Below are positions 26,166-35,532 of a DNA stretch of 64,000 bases, piece by piece. Source of the stretch: Syntrophaceae bacterium (GTDB taxonomy: Bacteria > Desulfobacterota > Syntrophia > Syntrophales > PHBD01). Under the pieces are notes generated by a model that saw only the letters and a list, made by a program, of their open reading frames with translations, was not told the origin of the DNA and searched no databases. The DNA is taken from NCBI GenBank assembly GCA_013177825.1, contig JABLXX010000006.1, positions 124,001-188,000 of the forward strand, given 5' to 3'. The position numbers and the translations under genes were made by a program. The stretch's first letter is position 1. Every line of letters starts with the position of its first letter.

Positions 26166-27323
26166 TCAATTGGGTTTTCTCTTCCCGTGAAGGAGCATAT
26201 CGGTCCACATGCAGCCCCCGAATCCGGTGCTGACGGCAAAATTGACGTCCGGCACCTGTCGTGCGTCCGCCTTGCCCATGACCTGCATCGCCGCCTCCGC
26301 GCAGCGGATGAGCCCGGTCGCCCCGATGGGGTTGCAGGCGATGACGCCGCCCGAGGGATTGACGGGAAGCTCCCCGCCCATGTCGGTGTTGCCGTCCCAG
26401 ATGTACTGGGGCGCCTCGCCATGGCCGACGATGCCCATGTCCTCGATCCAGATGAGCCCGGCAAAGGAGTAAGGCTGATACATCTCGATGACGTCGATCT
26501 CTTTCCGCGGCTCCTTGATCCCCGTTTTCTTCCAGATCTCCTTGGCGCATTTTTCCATGCTCGTCAGCCGGCCCCAGTCGCCGTCGCCGAGATAGGTGTA
26601 GGAGTGACGGGCGGCGGTGGCCCAGATCCAATCCGGTACGGAGCAGATCTTTCCGGCAACGTCCTCGTTGGCCATGATGACCGCACAGGCTCCGTCCGTC
26701 CGGGGGCAGACATCGAGCAGGTGGATCGGGTCAGCCAGCATCGGCGAGGCCAGCACTTCTTCCAGCGTCACCTCTTTCCGGAGCTGCGCATGGGGGTTGT
26801 TCGTCGCATGCTTCCGATCGCGCACGGAGACGCGCGCCGCATCCCGGTCGCAGGCGCCGAAACGCGCCATGTAGCCCTGCGCTTCGGCGGCGAGCCCCGA
26901 GATGGCGCCGGCGAAGACCTGCCGGTCCCAGATGGGATCGAAGGCCGTCGTAATGGCGCCGGTCGTATCGGATTCGGAGTTTTTCTCCCAGCCGATGATC
27001 AAAACCTTCTCAAACATGCCGGAAGCAACCATATGGTAGCCCCCGATGGCCAGGGATGCACCCGTTGTACCGCCGGTGGTGATCTTGATGACCGGCTTCA
27101 TGACGCCGCCGGAACCATCGACGCTCCAGCAGTCCACATAGTTGATCCCTTCAAAGTGATCCATATTGCCGATGAGGATGGCGCTGATGTCCTTCATCTT
27201 CAGATTGGCGTCAATCAACGCACGCTGAACCGCCTCATTAATGAGTTCCTGACCGTTCACATCCGGCCGATGGCTCTTGTGGAAGGTCTGTCCCGTCCCC
27301 ACGATTGCTACTCGTTTCGCCAT
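26166..27323 (-). CDS. thiolase-superfamily protein lacking catalytic Cys and His
   Basis: 385 residues from the ATG at 27323 with AGGAGG upstream; a long upstream extension of the frame is not coding. The SCP2-thiolase-like fold is clear (KRVAIVGTGQT; EMYQPYSFAGL; LPVNPSGG). In the place of the nucleophilic Cys found in its neighbour (SCVEGDGTYG) it reads KITTGGTTGA, and the usual GHP-x-GATG reads CNPIGATG. It therefore probably does not do Claisen condensation. Such proteins with a DUF35 partner can be aldolases (Ltp2-like) or non-catalytic subunits. Confidence 0.8.
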   Translation of the reverse strand: MAKRVAIVGTGQTFHKSHRPDVNGQELINEAVQRALIDANLKMKDISAILIGNMDHFEGINYVDCWSVDGSGGVMKPVIKITTGGTTGASLAIGGYHMVASGMFEKVLIIGWEKNSESDTTGAITTAFDPIWDRQVFAGAISGLAAEAQGYMARFGACDRDAARVSVRDRKHATNNPHAQLRKEVTLEEVLASPMLADPIHLLDVCPRTDGACAVIMANEDVAGKICSVPDWIWATAARHSYTYLGDGDWGRLTSMEKCAKEIWKKTGIKEPRKEIDVIEMYQPYSFAGLIWIEDMGIVGHGEAPQYIWDGNTDMGGELPVNPSGGVIACNPIGATGLIRCAEAAMQVMGKADARQVPDVNFAVSTGFGGCMWTDMLLHGKRKPN

Positions 27324-27334
27324 GGTTTTACCTC

Positions 27335-28480
27335 CTACCTTTCCTTGTCCAGAATCCAGACGCAGTGTGACTGACCACAGAGACCGTTCACGCCATGGGC
27401 AAGGCCGGTTTTCGCTTTCTTCACCTGATGCGCCCCGGCGTCGCCGCGCAGTTGCATGACGACCTCGGCAATTCGATACAGCCCCGCGGCAATGACGGGA
27501 TGCCCCGCAAGCAGGCCGCCTGAAGGATTCACGGGCAGGGGGCCGTCCATGTTGAAGTGACCCGCCTTGAGAAGACCGGCCGCCTTTCCGTATTCCGCCA
27601 GCCCCATCTCTTCGAGCCAGAGCAGTTCCTGGTAGGTGAAGGCGTCGTAGAGTTCCACCACGTCGATCTCTTTCTTTGGGTCCTTGATCCCGGCCATGCT
27701 GTAAGCGTTCTTGGCCGCTTCGGCGAGAGATTTGCTCCGGGCCAGGTCGCGGTCGCCGAAAAAGAAATGATCCGCACAGAAGGACAGCCCCTTGATCCAG
27801 ACGGGCTGCTGCTTGAATTTCGTGGCCACCGACTCGTGGGCGATGATCACGGCACAGCACCCGTCCGACACGGGCGAGCAGTCAAGCTTGCGGAGCGGGT
27901 CCGCGATCATCTCGGACTTCATGACATCGTCGACGGTCAGTTTCATGGGAAGCTGCGCCAGGGGATTCTTGAGCGCATTTCCGTGGTTCTTCACCGAGAC
28001 CATCGCCATGTCATCCGGCTTCAGCCCGGTCCGGTCCATGTAGGCATTGGCTTGCATCGCGCACGCCGTAATCATGTCCATGCCCAGTCCCCGCTCGTAG
28101 ATCGGGTCGAAGGACGAGTTGGTGATCAGGCTGGAGATGCACTGGGAACCCTTCGAGTGGCCCGTGACCAAAGTCGTTTTGTAGGAACCCGACAGGGCGC
28201 GGGTGTAACCGTAAAAAGCGCCATAGGTCCCGTCACCTTCCACACAGGAGGTGTTCTTATCCGCCGCGCCGCTGGCATCGGCTACGGCCATGCAGGAGAT
28301 GGTGCGGCCGTCCCAGAAGTCACTGGAGGTCGTGATGACATTGTCGATGTCATCGATGGTCATGCCTGCATCCGCGAGGGCCTTGTTCACCGCTTCCCAG
28401 GCCATGTCGGCAAAGGTCTCCCGATTCTTATTCGCCTCGATTTTCGTCATTCCGACGCCGATGATTGCTGCCTTATCCAT
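27335..28480 (-). CDS. thiolase (SCP2-like acyl-CoA acetyltransferase)
   Basis: 381 residues. Likely nucleophile Cys79 in TSCVEGDGTYG, the NPSGGLLAGHP His motif and a C-terminal Cys region (NGLCGQSHC) are all present, so it should be a competent thiolase, cleaving or forming a beta-ketoacyl-CoA. It is flanked by its own DUF35 gene upstream (10 bases) and the Cys-less paralogue downstream (11 bases), forming one operon of two thiolase/DUF35 pairs. The substrate is unknown; related pairs act in anaerobic aromatic or fatty acid degradation. Confidence 0.85.
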   Translation of the reverse strand: MDKAAIIGVGMTKIEANKNRETFADMAWEAVNKALADAGMTIDDIDNVITTSSDFWDGRTISCMAVADASGAADKNTSCVEGDGTYGAFYGYTRALSGSYKTTLVTGHSKGSQCISSLITNSSFDPIYERGLGMDMITACAMQANAYMDRTGLKPDDMAMVSVKNHGNALKNPLAQLPMKLTVDDVMKSEMIADPLRKLDCSPVSDGCCAVIIAHESVATKFKQQPVWIKGLSFCADHFFFGDRDLARSKSLAEAAKNAYSMAGIKDPKKEIDVVELYDAFTYQELLWLEEMGLAEYGKAAGLLKAGHFNMDGPLPVNPSGGLLAGHPVIAAGLYRIAEVVMQLRGDAGAHQVKKAKTGLAHGVNGLCGQSHCVWILDKER

Positions 28481-28489
28481 GGTTCCTCC

Positions 28490-28963
28490 CTACTTGACCG
28501 GCTTGAAATGTGAGATGTCACGGATGGTTCCCGTCCGGGAGTCGGCAAAAACCGCTTTCACGCGCATGCCGATACTGACTTTTTCGGGTTTCACGTCGCC
28601 CAGATAGTGGAGCAGGGCGGTGTCGGCCCCATCCAGCTTGATGAGCCCCCAGATGACAGGAACTTTCTTGTCCGCCGGGATCGCCTCCAACGGACGCCTT
28701 GCGACACTGTAGGAAACCAGGGTTCCCTCACTGGACACGTCAATCCATTCCGTGTTTTCCGTGAAGCATTCCGGACAGGTCTTGCGGGGCGGCATGAATA
28801 CTTTCTTGCACGTCCCGCAACGCGGGGCGATAATCTTCTGGTCGTCCCTCAAGCTGATGAAAAACCTGCTTGCGGTATCACCCGCCCACCAGCTGTAGGG
28901 GACACTGATCTTGCTGTTGTAAACGATTGGTTCAACACCCTTGAACACGTCGGCCATTCCCAT
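28490..28963 (-). CDS. DUF35 OB-fold protein with zinc ribbon (thiolase partner)
   Basis: 157 residues. Zinc ribbon RCGTCKKVFMPPRKTCPEC (about residues 49-67), OB-fold with WGLIKLDGADTALLHY, which closely parallels the second DUF35 protein in this operon. It is the first gene of the operon and the likely partner of the catalytic thiolase 10 bases downstream. Confidence 0.85.
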   Translation of the reverse strand: MGMADVFKGVEPIVYNSKISVPYSWWAGDTASRFFISLRDDQKIIAPRCGTCKKVFMPPRKTCPECFTENTEWIDVSSEGTLVSYSVARRPLEAIPADKKVPVIWGLIKLDGADTALLHYLGDVKPEKVSIGMRVKAVFADSRTGTIRDISHFKPVK

Positions 28964-29466
28964 TGCCTCCTCTCTTTCAAGTGACTGTTACACCTCGCAT
29001 CCGAAAGCGGTCCATATCCCGCATTTCGCGCAGCCCGATATTACGCACAATGAGTGCCAAAGATTTTTCAGTATAATATCCATTTAAAACAGCATGTTAT
29101 CGTTGACCTGGAATCAAGCAAGAACTTTTACCAGGCAATATATGGTCTTGTGTCCTTATACGGACACTGTTGCCGTTGTTTTAAGGCCTTTGACAGGAGC
29201 TCCCGTCTGACATTCGTTAACGGGAGCAATCCGCCGTTACCGGACTGGAACCGGAAAACATCAGGGAGGACCCGTTCGGCCTCCGTTTTTTATTCCTCAT
29301 CCTTGCAGTATTCCGGTACAATGCCAGGCCAGTGGGTCGCCCTTCCCGAATCCGTTGTCGGATGCACCCGCTGAGACGCAATGGCGCTGCTTCGGCCTCG
29401 CGCGAATCACATGAAAAAAAGTTACCGAAAAATGGTGGATCCCGTTCGATCCATGAGGATTCTTTA
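28964..29466. other. 500-base intergenic region between divergent genes
   Basis: It holds the promoter side of the thiolase operon (minus strand), the ncRNA candidate at 29072-29292, and a short leader of the barrel-protein gene. The apparent coding extension of the barrel gene upstream of 29467 has no signal peptide and looks noncoding. Confidence 0.45.
29072..29292 (+). ncRNA. candidate structured ncRNA with own terminator
   Basis: A perfect TATAAT (29072-29077; weak -35) is followed by four inverted repeats: CCTGG/CCAGG, GTGTCC-ttatac-GGACAC, GCTCCCGT/ACGGGAGC (29199-29227) and ACCGG pairs, then a hairpin GGAGGACC/GGCCTCC with GTTTTTT at about 29265-29290. No reading frame with a ribosome-binding site lies inside. 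The transcript would be about 200 nt. No known RNA family recognised. Confidence 0.4.
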
Positions 29467-31146
29467 TTGAAGAAGATTCCCATCCTGCTGTGCCTGCTCT
29501 GGGCTCTCCTCTGCGTCCCCCTTTCCGCGGCACGATGCGAGGACTGGCGGAATCTGGTGCAGCCCCTCGGCACCCTGGTCGCGGTGGAAACGGCCGCGAC
29601 GGTGAATGCAAGGCTGGGAGGAATCCCGCCCTTTGAGTCCAGCACGAACGTCACGACCATCCAGACCACGGTCCCCCAGTATTTTATCCGATTCTACAAC
29701 CCGACAGACCCTGTCAATCCCTCGAACCCCGTCGGATCCTGGGTCATGCGGGCAGCGACGGTGCGGGGCCTCACGCCCGCCCAAGTCCGCGAGATTTTCG
29801 CCCTCCCTTCCCTGCCCACCAACATGACTCTGGTGCTCGTGCCGGCTGGGTCCCTGATCTATACCGGACTCGCGGCGCCCATAGCCGGCTGGGGCGACGG
29901 AGGGGCACTGCAATCCAAGCTGATCGGCCCCCCCTGGGTTCCGGTGGACAACTTCTTCAACCGGCAGACCGTCACGTCCTGCATCCTGTGCTACCGGACG
30001 CTGGCCCCGGGCAGCAACGCCAACCGGATCGCAACTTACCTGGACGCCAGAATACCAACGGCCTACTCGGACCTGGAGACGGTGTACCTCAATCTGGACA
30101 TGCTCTATTTCCCCGCTCTCTCCGAATCGTTTCGCAACGCCCTCGACCAGATCGGTCCGTCCCGCTATAACGGGCTCGCGGCGGATGCCCTCGAGACCGG
30201 CAAGGCAGTTAACGACGCAGTGGATCAGCGGATTTCAGCTGCGTTTATCCCGGAACCGGTCAGGACTGCAGCATTCCTGCAAGTCGCCGGACCTGTTTTC
30301 CTTCCCGAGGGAGGCAATCAGGAAGAAAAACGCCATATCTGGGCGCGGCTGGCCGGAGGGATACAACGGGCGGGCGCTCTGGGATTCAATGCCGTTTCCC
30401 AGGGAATCGTCATCGGCGCCGACTGGAAAGCCGGGCAGAGCACCCTCATCGGCCTGTCCTTCGGCTATATCCACAGCATCCAGACCTGGACGAACGGGGG
30501 CGGCGGAGCGCAAACCGATTACGCCAGAATCGGGACGTACGCCGCCTGGCTGAAGCGCGACTTTTTTGTGCAGGCCGGCCTGAACGGGGGATACGCAAGG
30601 AGCGACGCCTCCCGCCCGATCACCTTCTCCTACCTGGTCCGTGAAGCCGATTCCCGTCCCGAAAGCTGGGAGGTGAATCCCCGCCTGAGGTTGGGATACC
30701 GGCTCCCGACCGACGTTCTCGACGCCGTGCTGACCCTGGCCGTGGATTATGTCCATCAATACCGGAGCAGTTTCAGTGAAACCGGGGCCGGCAGTCTCAA
30801 TCTGCGCGTCGATTCCGTCCAGAACCGCACGTTCCGAAGTCATTTTGGCATGGATGTATCGAAAAGATTCATCGTCGGGGAGGCCGCGGTCCTGACGCCG
30901 CTCCTCCAGGCCGGATGGGCCTACGACTACCCCCTGGACAATCGCTCCCTCACGGCGGGGCTCAGCTCTCAGCCCGATGACTTCATCGTGTACGGTGACG
31001 ACCGTCCGGCAAGCTTCCTGACCGCCGGCGCAGGGATCGCCCTGTCAGCCGGAGAGAATGTATCGCTTGTTTCTTACTATGGACTGGAATACCGGCGGGA
31101 TATGACCAACCAGAGACTGTCGCTGGAGCTTAAATACCGGTTCTGA
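29467..31146 (+). CDS. autotransporter-like outer-membrane beta-barrel protein
   Basis: About 559 residues from the TTG at 29467, chosen because the signal peptide (LKKIPILLCLLWALLCVPLS) begins there and GAGGA precedes it. The N-terminal half is a passenger-like domain rich in Asn, Thr and Pro, with no known motif. From about 30.3 kb the protein is a strand-rich barrel (IWARLAGGIQRAG; GIVIGADWKAGQ) ending in a terminal Phe after LELKYR, as expected for BamA recognition. The passenger function is unknown. Confidence 0.75.
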   Translation: MKKIPILLCLLWALLCVPLSAARCEDWRNLVQPLGTLVAVETAATVNARLGGIPPFESSTNVTTIQTTVPQYFIRFYNPTDPVNPSNPVGSWVMRAATVRGLTPAQVREIFALPSLPTNMTLVLVPAGSLIYTGLAAPIAGWGDGGALQSKLIGPPWVPVDNFFNRQTVTSCILCYRTLAPGSNANRIATYLDARIPTAYSDLETVYLNLDMLYFPALSESFRNALDQIGPSRYNGLAADALETGKAVNDAVDQRISAAFIPEPVRTAAFLQVAGPVFLPEGGNQEEKRHIWARLAGGIQRAGALGFNAVSQGIVIGADWKAGQSTLIGLSFGYIHSIQTWTNGGGGAQTDYARIGTYAAWLKRDFFVQAGLNGGYARSDASRPITFSYLVREADSRPESWEVNPRLRLGYRLPTDVLDAVLTLAVDYVHQYRSSFSETGAGSLNLRVDSVQNRTFRSHFGMDVSKRFIVGEAAVLTPLLQAGWAYDYPLDNRSLTAGLSSQPDDFIVYGDDRPASFLTAGAGIALSAGENVSLVSYYGLEYRRDMTNQRLSLELKYRF

Positions 31147-31263
31147 CAAACCGGTCGGCGATTCGGGAAGGGATGAAGACGATGCCGCCGTGCCGCCGGG
31201 GAGGAAATCCCGGCCGGAGAGATACTCTCCGCAGGGAATCGGGCTGCCAGGAAGGCAGGATGT

Positions 31264-32208
31264 TCACGAAAGGCCCCTGAGGCGCCTCCAGGATTTCAGG
31301 TGGTGGATCGCCAGTCCGCGGTAACCCCGCTGCTCGCGACAGGCGCGCTCGACGATGGCCATCTCCCGCGACAGCGCTTCCGAACCGAGATTCAGAAACG
31401 TGAGCTTATCCAACTCGGCCTGATCGGTTTCCAGTCCGATCACGACGCCTTTCCCGACCTTGGTCGCATAAGCCAATTCCTGTTTTGCGTGGAAGAGGAT
31501 GCCGTCCTCGCCCTCGGCATGGTTCCTGTAATCCATCAGGGCGACGTAGTCGTAGAGGTCCTGCACAAACTCATTAAGGGGGCGCTGATGTCCCTGCCAT
31601 TCGACTTCCAGCCCGTCATACCAGAAAGGAATGGCCGCGCCGATCTCCAGCCGCGCCTTTCGCGCCATGCGGACCCATTCCTGGGACCGTTCCAGGTATA
31701 GACGCGCGATCCCTTTACTGTTCTTCTTCCAGGCGACCAGAGCATAGGGCTCTATATCCAGATGGATGGCATCGAACTGCGACTTCACCGGGGACTTGAG
31801 GTTGAAATCCAGCACCCGCTGTACCATTTCCCTCGCCACGTTGGCCTTTGCGGGCAGCACGTACTCGGGGGTGTTCAGATAGAGGGATCCCAGGAGGGCC
31901 TCGACTTTGAAGCCGCGATCGTGCATCCGCGCGATCAGGTCCTGAAGCTTCCCGGGCTGCTCCACGATGGGCAGGCGCCCCCTGTAGGAGTCCGCGTAGA
32001 GGTACAGGGTGGTGATCCCCTGGGCCTGAAGGTCGTCCAGGATCTTTTTTTCGAAGGCGGCATCGTCGATCAGACGGAAGGTGTCGACTTCCCAGATCCA
32101 GACGGCACGAGGCATCGCCGCCTCCGCGGAAGCGGTACCCAGCGGGATCAGCAGAATCATCAACACGGCGAGGATCCACGGGACGGGATGATGGGAAATG
32201 GCTTTCAT
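31264..32208 (-). CDS. secreted TIM-barrel (glycoside hydrolase-like) protein
   Basis: 314 residues. A signal peptide (PWILAVLMILLIPLGTASA) is followed by a mature part with repeated beta/alpha units: PRAVWIWEVDTF, GITTLYLYADS, FDAIHLDIEPY, YDYVALMDYRNHA and GVVIGLET. The D-x-E in LDIEP resembles the catalytic region of GH18- or GH114-like barrels, but I cannot name the family. It should act in the periplasm or outside the cell. Confidence 0.6.
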   Translation of the reverse strand: MKAISHHPVPWILAVLMILLIPLGTASAEAAMPRAVWIWEVDTFRLIDDAAFEKKILDDLQAQGITTLYLYADSYRGRLPIVEQPGKLQDLIARMHDRGFKVEALLGSLYLNTPEYVLPAKANVAREMVQRVLDFNLKSPVKSQFDAIHLDIEPYALVAWKKNSKGIARLYLERSQEWVRMARKARLEIGAAIPFWYDGLEVEWQGHQRPLNEFVQDLYDYVALMDYRNHAEGEDGILFHAKQELAYATKVGKGVVIGLETDQAELDKLTFLNLGSEALSREMAIVERACREQRGYRGLAIHHLKSWRRLRGLS

Positions 32209-32427
32209 GGAAAGGCAATATGATGAAATTATTCTTGTACGTCAATGAAGGTTTCGCCATGACCGGCAGCCGGCAGGGATAGAACACCCGCTGGTTCTGA
32301 ATCCCCCCATGGCCGCAAGTTCCTGGAGGGACCCGCGGTCTTCGGCCTGAAGCCGCCGTCCGTATCTCCAGCTCCGCACCTGGCATCCATTTCCCTTTGG
32401 ATCCCGGTACCAACGGGAATAAGGAGG

Positions 32428-32973
32428 TTAGCGGTCTTCCCCGCAGATTTTCCATCCGCTTTTTTCAAGGATCAACCGGAATGAGGCCGTGTCCGTCCGC
32501 ATGGGGATCGCCTCCTGCCGGTACTTGTCCAGGAAATGACTGAGCTTCTGACACACGAAGAGAAAAGCGTCCACGTTGCCTGCCGGGAATCCAGCGGATC
32601 CCATATCATGCCATACATCGTCCATGATCTTTACGAAATCCGGCGCCGTAACGGTTGCAACGGCCATTGCCTGCCCATCGACCGTGTCGGCTTTCTCGAT
32701 GGTAAAGGATATCTTGCGCGCCATCAGTTCGGCAATCAAACCGCTGCCGGGGGAACGGCGCATTTTGAAGTCCGGCAGAGTCTCGCCAGCGCGATCTTTT
32801 ATCGAAAGGTAGCTGTAGGCTTCTTCCGTCCGGCCGCCGATGAGGGCGTTCAGGTAATTGCCCAGAATCTCCCCAGGCGACAAATCCTTCGCCCTCCTGA
32901 TGAGAAAAAAGGTAAACACCGACAAAAGCACGCCAAGAATGAGTAGCGTTATCATGGACCACCTTCCGTTCAT
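32428..32973 (-). CDS. membrane-anchored protein, DUF4878/NTF2-like fold suspected
   Basis: 181 residues; start at 32973 or at the ATG at 32955. One N-terminal TM segment (MITLLILGVLLSVFTFFLI) precedes an alpha/beta domain with LGNYLNALIGGRTEEAYSYLS and a late tryptophan-containing strand (SGWKICGEDR). This pattern, a cone-shaped fold measuring turnover of residues after a membrane anchor, is common in Cystatin/NTF2-like lipoproteins of unknown role. Confidence 0.5.
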   Translation of the reverse strand: MNGRWSMITLLILGVLLSVFTFFLIRRAKDLSPGEILGNYLNALIGGRTEEAYSYLSIKDRAGETLPDFKMRRSPGSGLIAELMARKISFTIEKADTVDGQAMAVATVTAPDFVKIMDDVWHDMGSAGFPAGNVDAFLFVCQKLSHFLDKYRQEAIPMRTDTASFRLILEKSGWKICGEDR

Positions 32974-33104
32974 GGTGCGGGGAGACGACCTTGCGGGCTT
33001 CGTTTAGCGGACCGACGACCTTCAGCAAAAACCGGCCTTAACTGCCCGTCGGCAAACTCCCCGGAGTTGGTAATGGTACGATCACTTGAAATCGAATCAT
33101 TTCT

Positions 33105-34379
33105 TCAAGACACCCGGTTGCTTCGGTCTGCCATCCAGCACTTCACTGTATTCGGCAGCCATTCCCTGAGTTCCGGGACCAGGTAAAACCGGGGACGAAA
33201 AAGGTTGTCCCCGGGAAGGAGCAACCCCTCTCTGACGGCATCCCGGGCCAGCGAAGTATGAGGGTAGATGCGGATTCCGACCGTGATTTTCAACGAATCG
33301 AGATTCAGCGAGTCGACGAACGACAGGCTCTTCTCGACGGTCTCCCTGGTTTCGCCAGGCCCCCCGAGGAGCAGGAACCCCATCCGCCGGATGCCTGCAT
33401 CTCGGAGCAGGTCCGAAGAGCGCCGTACATCATCGGGGCCGAACTTCTTGTTCAGCCGCTTCAGGATGCTCTCGCAGCCGCTTTCGAATCCCAGGCTTAC
33501 CTCCGTGCAGCCCGCCCCCGCCATGAGCCTGATCAGTTCCGGGTCCACGCTGCCAGGATAGAAGATGCATCGCCACGATATGCCCAGTCTGCTTTCGATC
33601 AACCGGGTACAGATTTCCCGTGCATCGGCCCGGGGAAGATTAAACGTATTGTCAACAAAATAGAAATGCCTGAACCCCGCTTCGACATGGGCGGCAATTC
33701 CTCTCAGAAACGATTCGGGGCTCCGTCTTCGGACAGCACGACCCTCGATCGTCGCCGTGGAGCAGTAACTGCAATCCATGGGGCAACCCCGCCGGGACTG
33801 CATCGGCATCCAGCATTCCTTATGGTCGGGAGCGGAAAGAGCCGACAGGGCTGCGTCCGGAAGGGGGAGAGCGTCCAGATTATCGGCAAACATCCGCGGA
33901 CCCATGAGACCGAGGCCCCGGACATGTAGACCCGGGGTTCCTGCCAGGCTTTCCTTCCTCTCGATCCGGTCCAGGAGAAGAGGAAAGGCCGCTTCCCCCT
34001 CCCCCTGGATCCCCATGTCAGCCTCCAGGTACTCCAGGGCGGCCTCCGGGAAAATGCTGTACCCGGCTCCCCCCAGAACAATCGGAGCTTCGGTCGCATC
34101 GCGACACTCCCGGACGACACGCTTGACCGGATCGAGGAGGAACCTCGTTCCCTCGATCTCCTGGTCGTCGATATTTCGGACCGAGATGCCCACGATGTCC
34201 GGAGAAAACTCCAAAACGACCTCCCGGACGGACGAGTGGTAGTCCCGCTCGACCATCAAGTCCAGGAGCCGCACCTCATGCCCCGCATTCCGGACCGCCA
34301 TGGCCACGCAATTCAATCCCAGAGGGAGCGGAAGGATGTTGATCTGCTCCGTGTTCGCTGAAATCAAAAGGACCCGCAT
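33105..34379 (-). CDS. B12-binding radical SAM protein
   Basis: 424 residues. The N-terminal cobalamin-binding-like domain (RVLLISANTE; LPLGLNCVAMAV; IVLGGAGYSIFP) is followed by a radical SAM domain with C-x3-C-x2-C in RGCPMDCSYC (about residues 199-208) and a GGPGETRETV glycine motif. Members include methyltransferases and hopanoid- or bacteriochlorophyll-modifying enzymes; there is no classic D-x-H-x2-G in view, so B12 may not bind. The substrate is unknown. Confidence 0.85.
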   Translation of the reverse strand: MRVLLISANTEQINILPLPLGLNCVAMAVRNAGHEVRLLDLMVERDYHSSVREVVLEFSPDIVGISVRNIDDQEIEGTRFLLDPVKRVVRECRDATEAPIVLGGAGYSIFPEAALEYLEADMGIQGEGEAAFPLLLDRIERKESLAGTPGLHVRGLGLMGPRMFADNLDALPLPDAALSALSAPDHKECWMPMQSRRGCPMDCSYCSTATIEGRAVRRRSPESFLRGIAAHVEAGFRHFYFVDNTFNLPRADAREICTRLIESRLGISWRCIFYPGSVDPELIRLMAGAGCTEVSLGFESGCESILKRLNKKFGPDDVRRSSDLLRDAGIRRMGFLLLGGPGETRETVEKSLSFVDSLNLDSLKITVGIRIYPHTSLARDAVREGLLLPGDNLFRPRFYLVPELREWLPNTVKCWMADRSNRVS

Positions 34380-34820
34380 GGCGACACCTTATAGGAGACC
34401 GACGATTTTATGGGGTCATCCGGGAATCCGGACCGGCTCCCGGAAGGCAGGCCATCCGGATGCAGAGATCCAGTATCTTCATTCAAAACGGTTCCATATA
34501 TATACTTTTTTTGCCGGACAAAACCCAGCGGCAGTTTGCCGCTCAGGTCGAAGCCCCCTGAATCCAAACCCGCCGCGCGGTCCATGCTTCGCCGGCAATA
34601 TTGCGGAAAGCGGTTACTCAAGGAGTGGACCTTCCTGGTTCTTTCCGCTATTTCCCTGAAATTTTGGTTCGCAGTTACTTCACAGTCAGGCGGTGTGAAA
34701 CGTCAAATCATGAAAAGGCCAACCGGCTGACATGACCGTGATGAGTATCTCAAGTTCTGTCAATTTTAGATTGACAATTAGATGCATATTTGTGTTTGTT
34801 GTAAACAGGAGGTTGACAAA
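34380..34820. other. 440-base intergenic region
   Basis: No gene, RNA or strong hairpin was recognised. GC falls towards the right. The AGGAGG that serves the next gene is at 34807-34812. Confidence 0.4.
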
Positions 34821-35306
34821 ATGGATCGACAGATACCGCGTGAGTTGGAGCAGTGTTGGAATGACGGCACGAGACATTCAAACCCGCTCATTGCGCTACA
34901 TGCCACAAAGGAGTTCTGGCCGTTGTGGGCGCAATGGCAAGCCGCGTTGGCACGCGAAGCGATTGCTGATGGCGCCACATGGGATGAAATTGGTCAAGCC
35001 ATGGGTATCAGCCGCCAAGCCGCTTGGGGGCGATTCAAGGCAGCCGTTGAAGGAGGCAAGCCGATGGAAATGGAAAAGGAAAACGAGCGACAGCTAAGAG
35101 AGGCCATCAAGGAAATAAAGGCACATGGACGTGAACGTGATCAAGAGCTTGCAGCCAATCGGAGACGCCTCCGCGACGATTTGCGCGCTTTGGACAGGCA
35201 ACGGGTTCAGGAACGGACGGAACGTCAACAGCAGATCGATGAACTGCGCGGACGCCTTAGCACAACTCGCCGGAATCCGTCTGCAGACTCTGCAAGACAG
35301 ATGTAG
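34821..35306 (+). CDS. helix-turn-helix protein with charged coiled coil
   Basis: 161 residues from the ATG at 34821 (AGGAGG eight bases upstream). A helix-turn-helix is seen at TWDEIGQAMGISRQAAWGRF (about residues 53-72). From residue 85 to the end the chain is a long, highly charged helix (RQLREAIKEIKAHGRERDQ and on), rich in Arg and Glu. It may be a small DNA-binding regulator. It ends 14 bases before the proposed prophage end. Confidence 0.6.
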   Translation: MDRQIPRELEQCWNDGTRHSNPLIALHATKEFWPLWAQWQAALAREAIADGATWDEIGQAMGISRQAAWGRFKAAVEGGKPMEMEKENERQLREAIKEIKAHGRERDQELAANRRRLRDDLRALDRQRVQERTERQQQIDELRGRLSTTRRNPSADSARQM

Positions 35307-35320
35307 GGGCTAACATATTC

Positions 35321-35370
35321 TGTGACAACTGGGATCAGGTGGGAACAAGCGGGATAATCTAGGATAATAA
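35321..35370. repeat. candidate prophage left end with four phased 10-bp repeats
   Basis: After TGTGACAACT come four consecutive ten-base units: GGGATCAGGT, GGGAACAAGC, GGGATAATCT and AGGATAATAA (35331-35370). Transposable phages begin with TG and have transposase-binding sites at the ends, so this is a reasonable attL, but the unit length is shorter than known MuA sites. Confidence 0.35.
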
Positions 35371-35532
35371 CATTTTGTTTTTTAGGAATGTTGACTAGTT
35401 ATAAATTATGGAATCCGTACGCCACACGCATCCGGATACCGCTCAAAAGGCAATTGTCGAAGTTCACATTATTCTGAAATGGTGCAAATCGAACAACGAA
35501 TTCGGCGACAATATTTTTACGCGACGGTGGTG
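35371..35532. other. low-GC intergenic segment
   Basis: Between the proposed left end and the end of the SLATT-like gene. The open frame 35399-35605 on the minus strand overlaps the SLATT gene in another frame and has no recognisable domain. Nothing else seen. Confidence 0.4.

Noticed and set aside
26625-27860. Upstream extension of the second thiolase gene to 27860
   Set aside because: It overlaps the catalytic thiolase in another frame; the ATG at 27323 has AGGAGG and begins the conserved domain.
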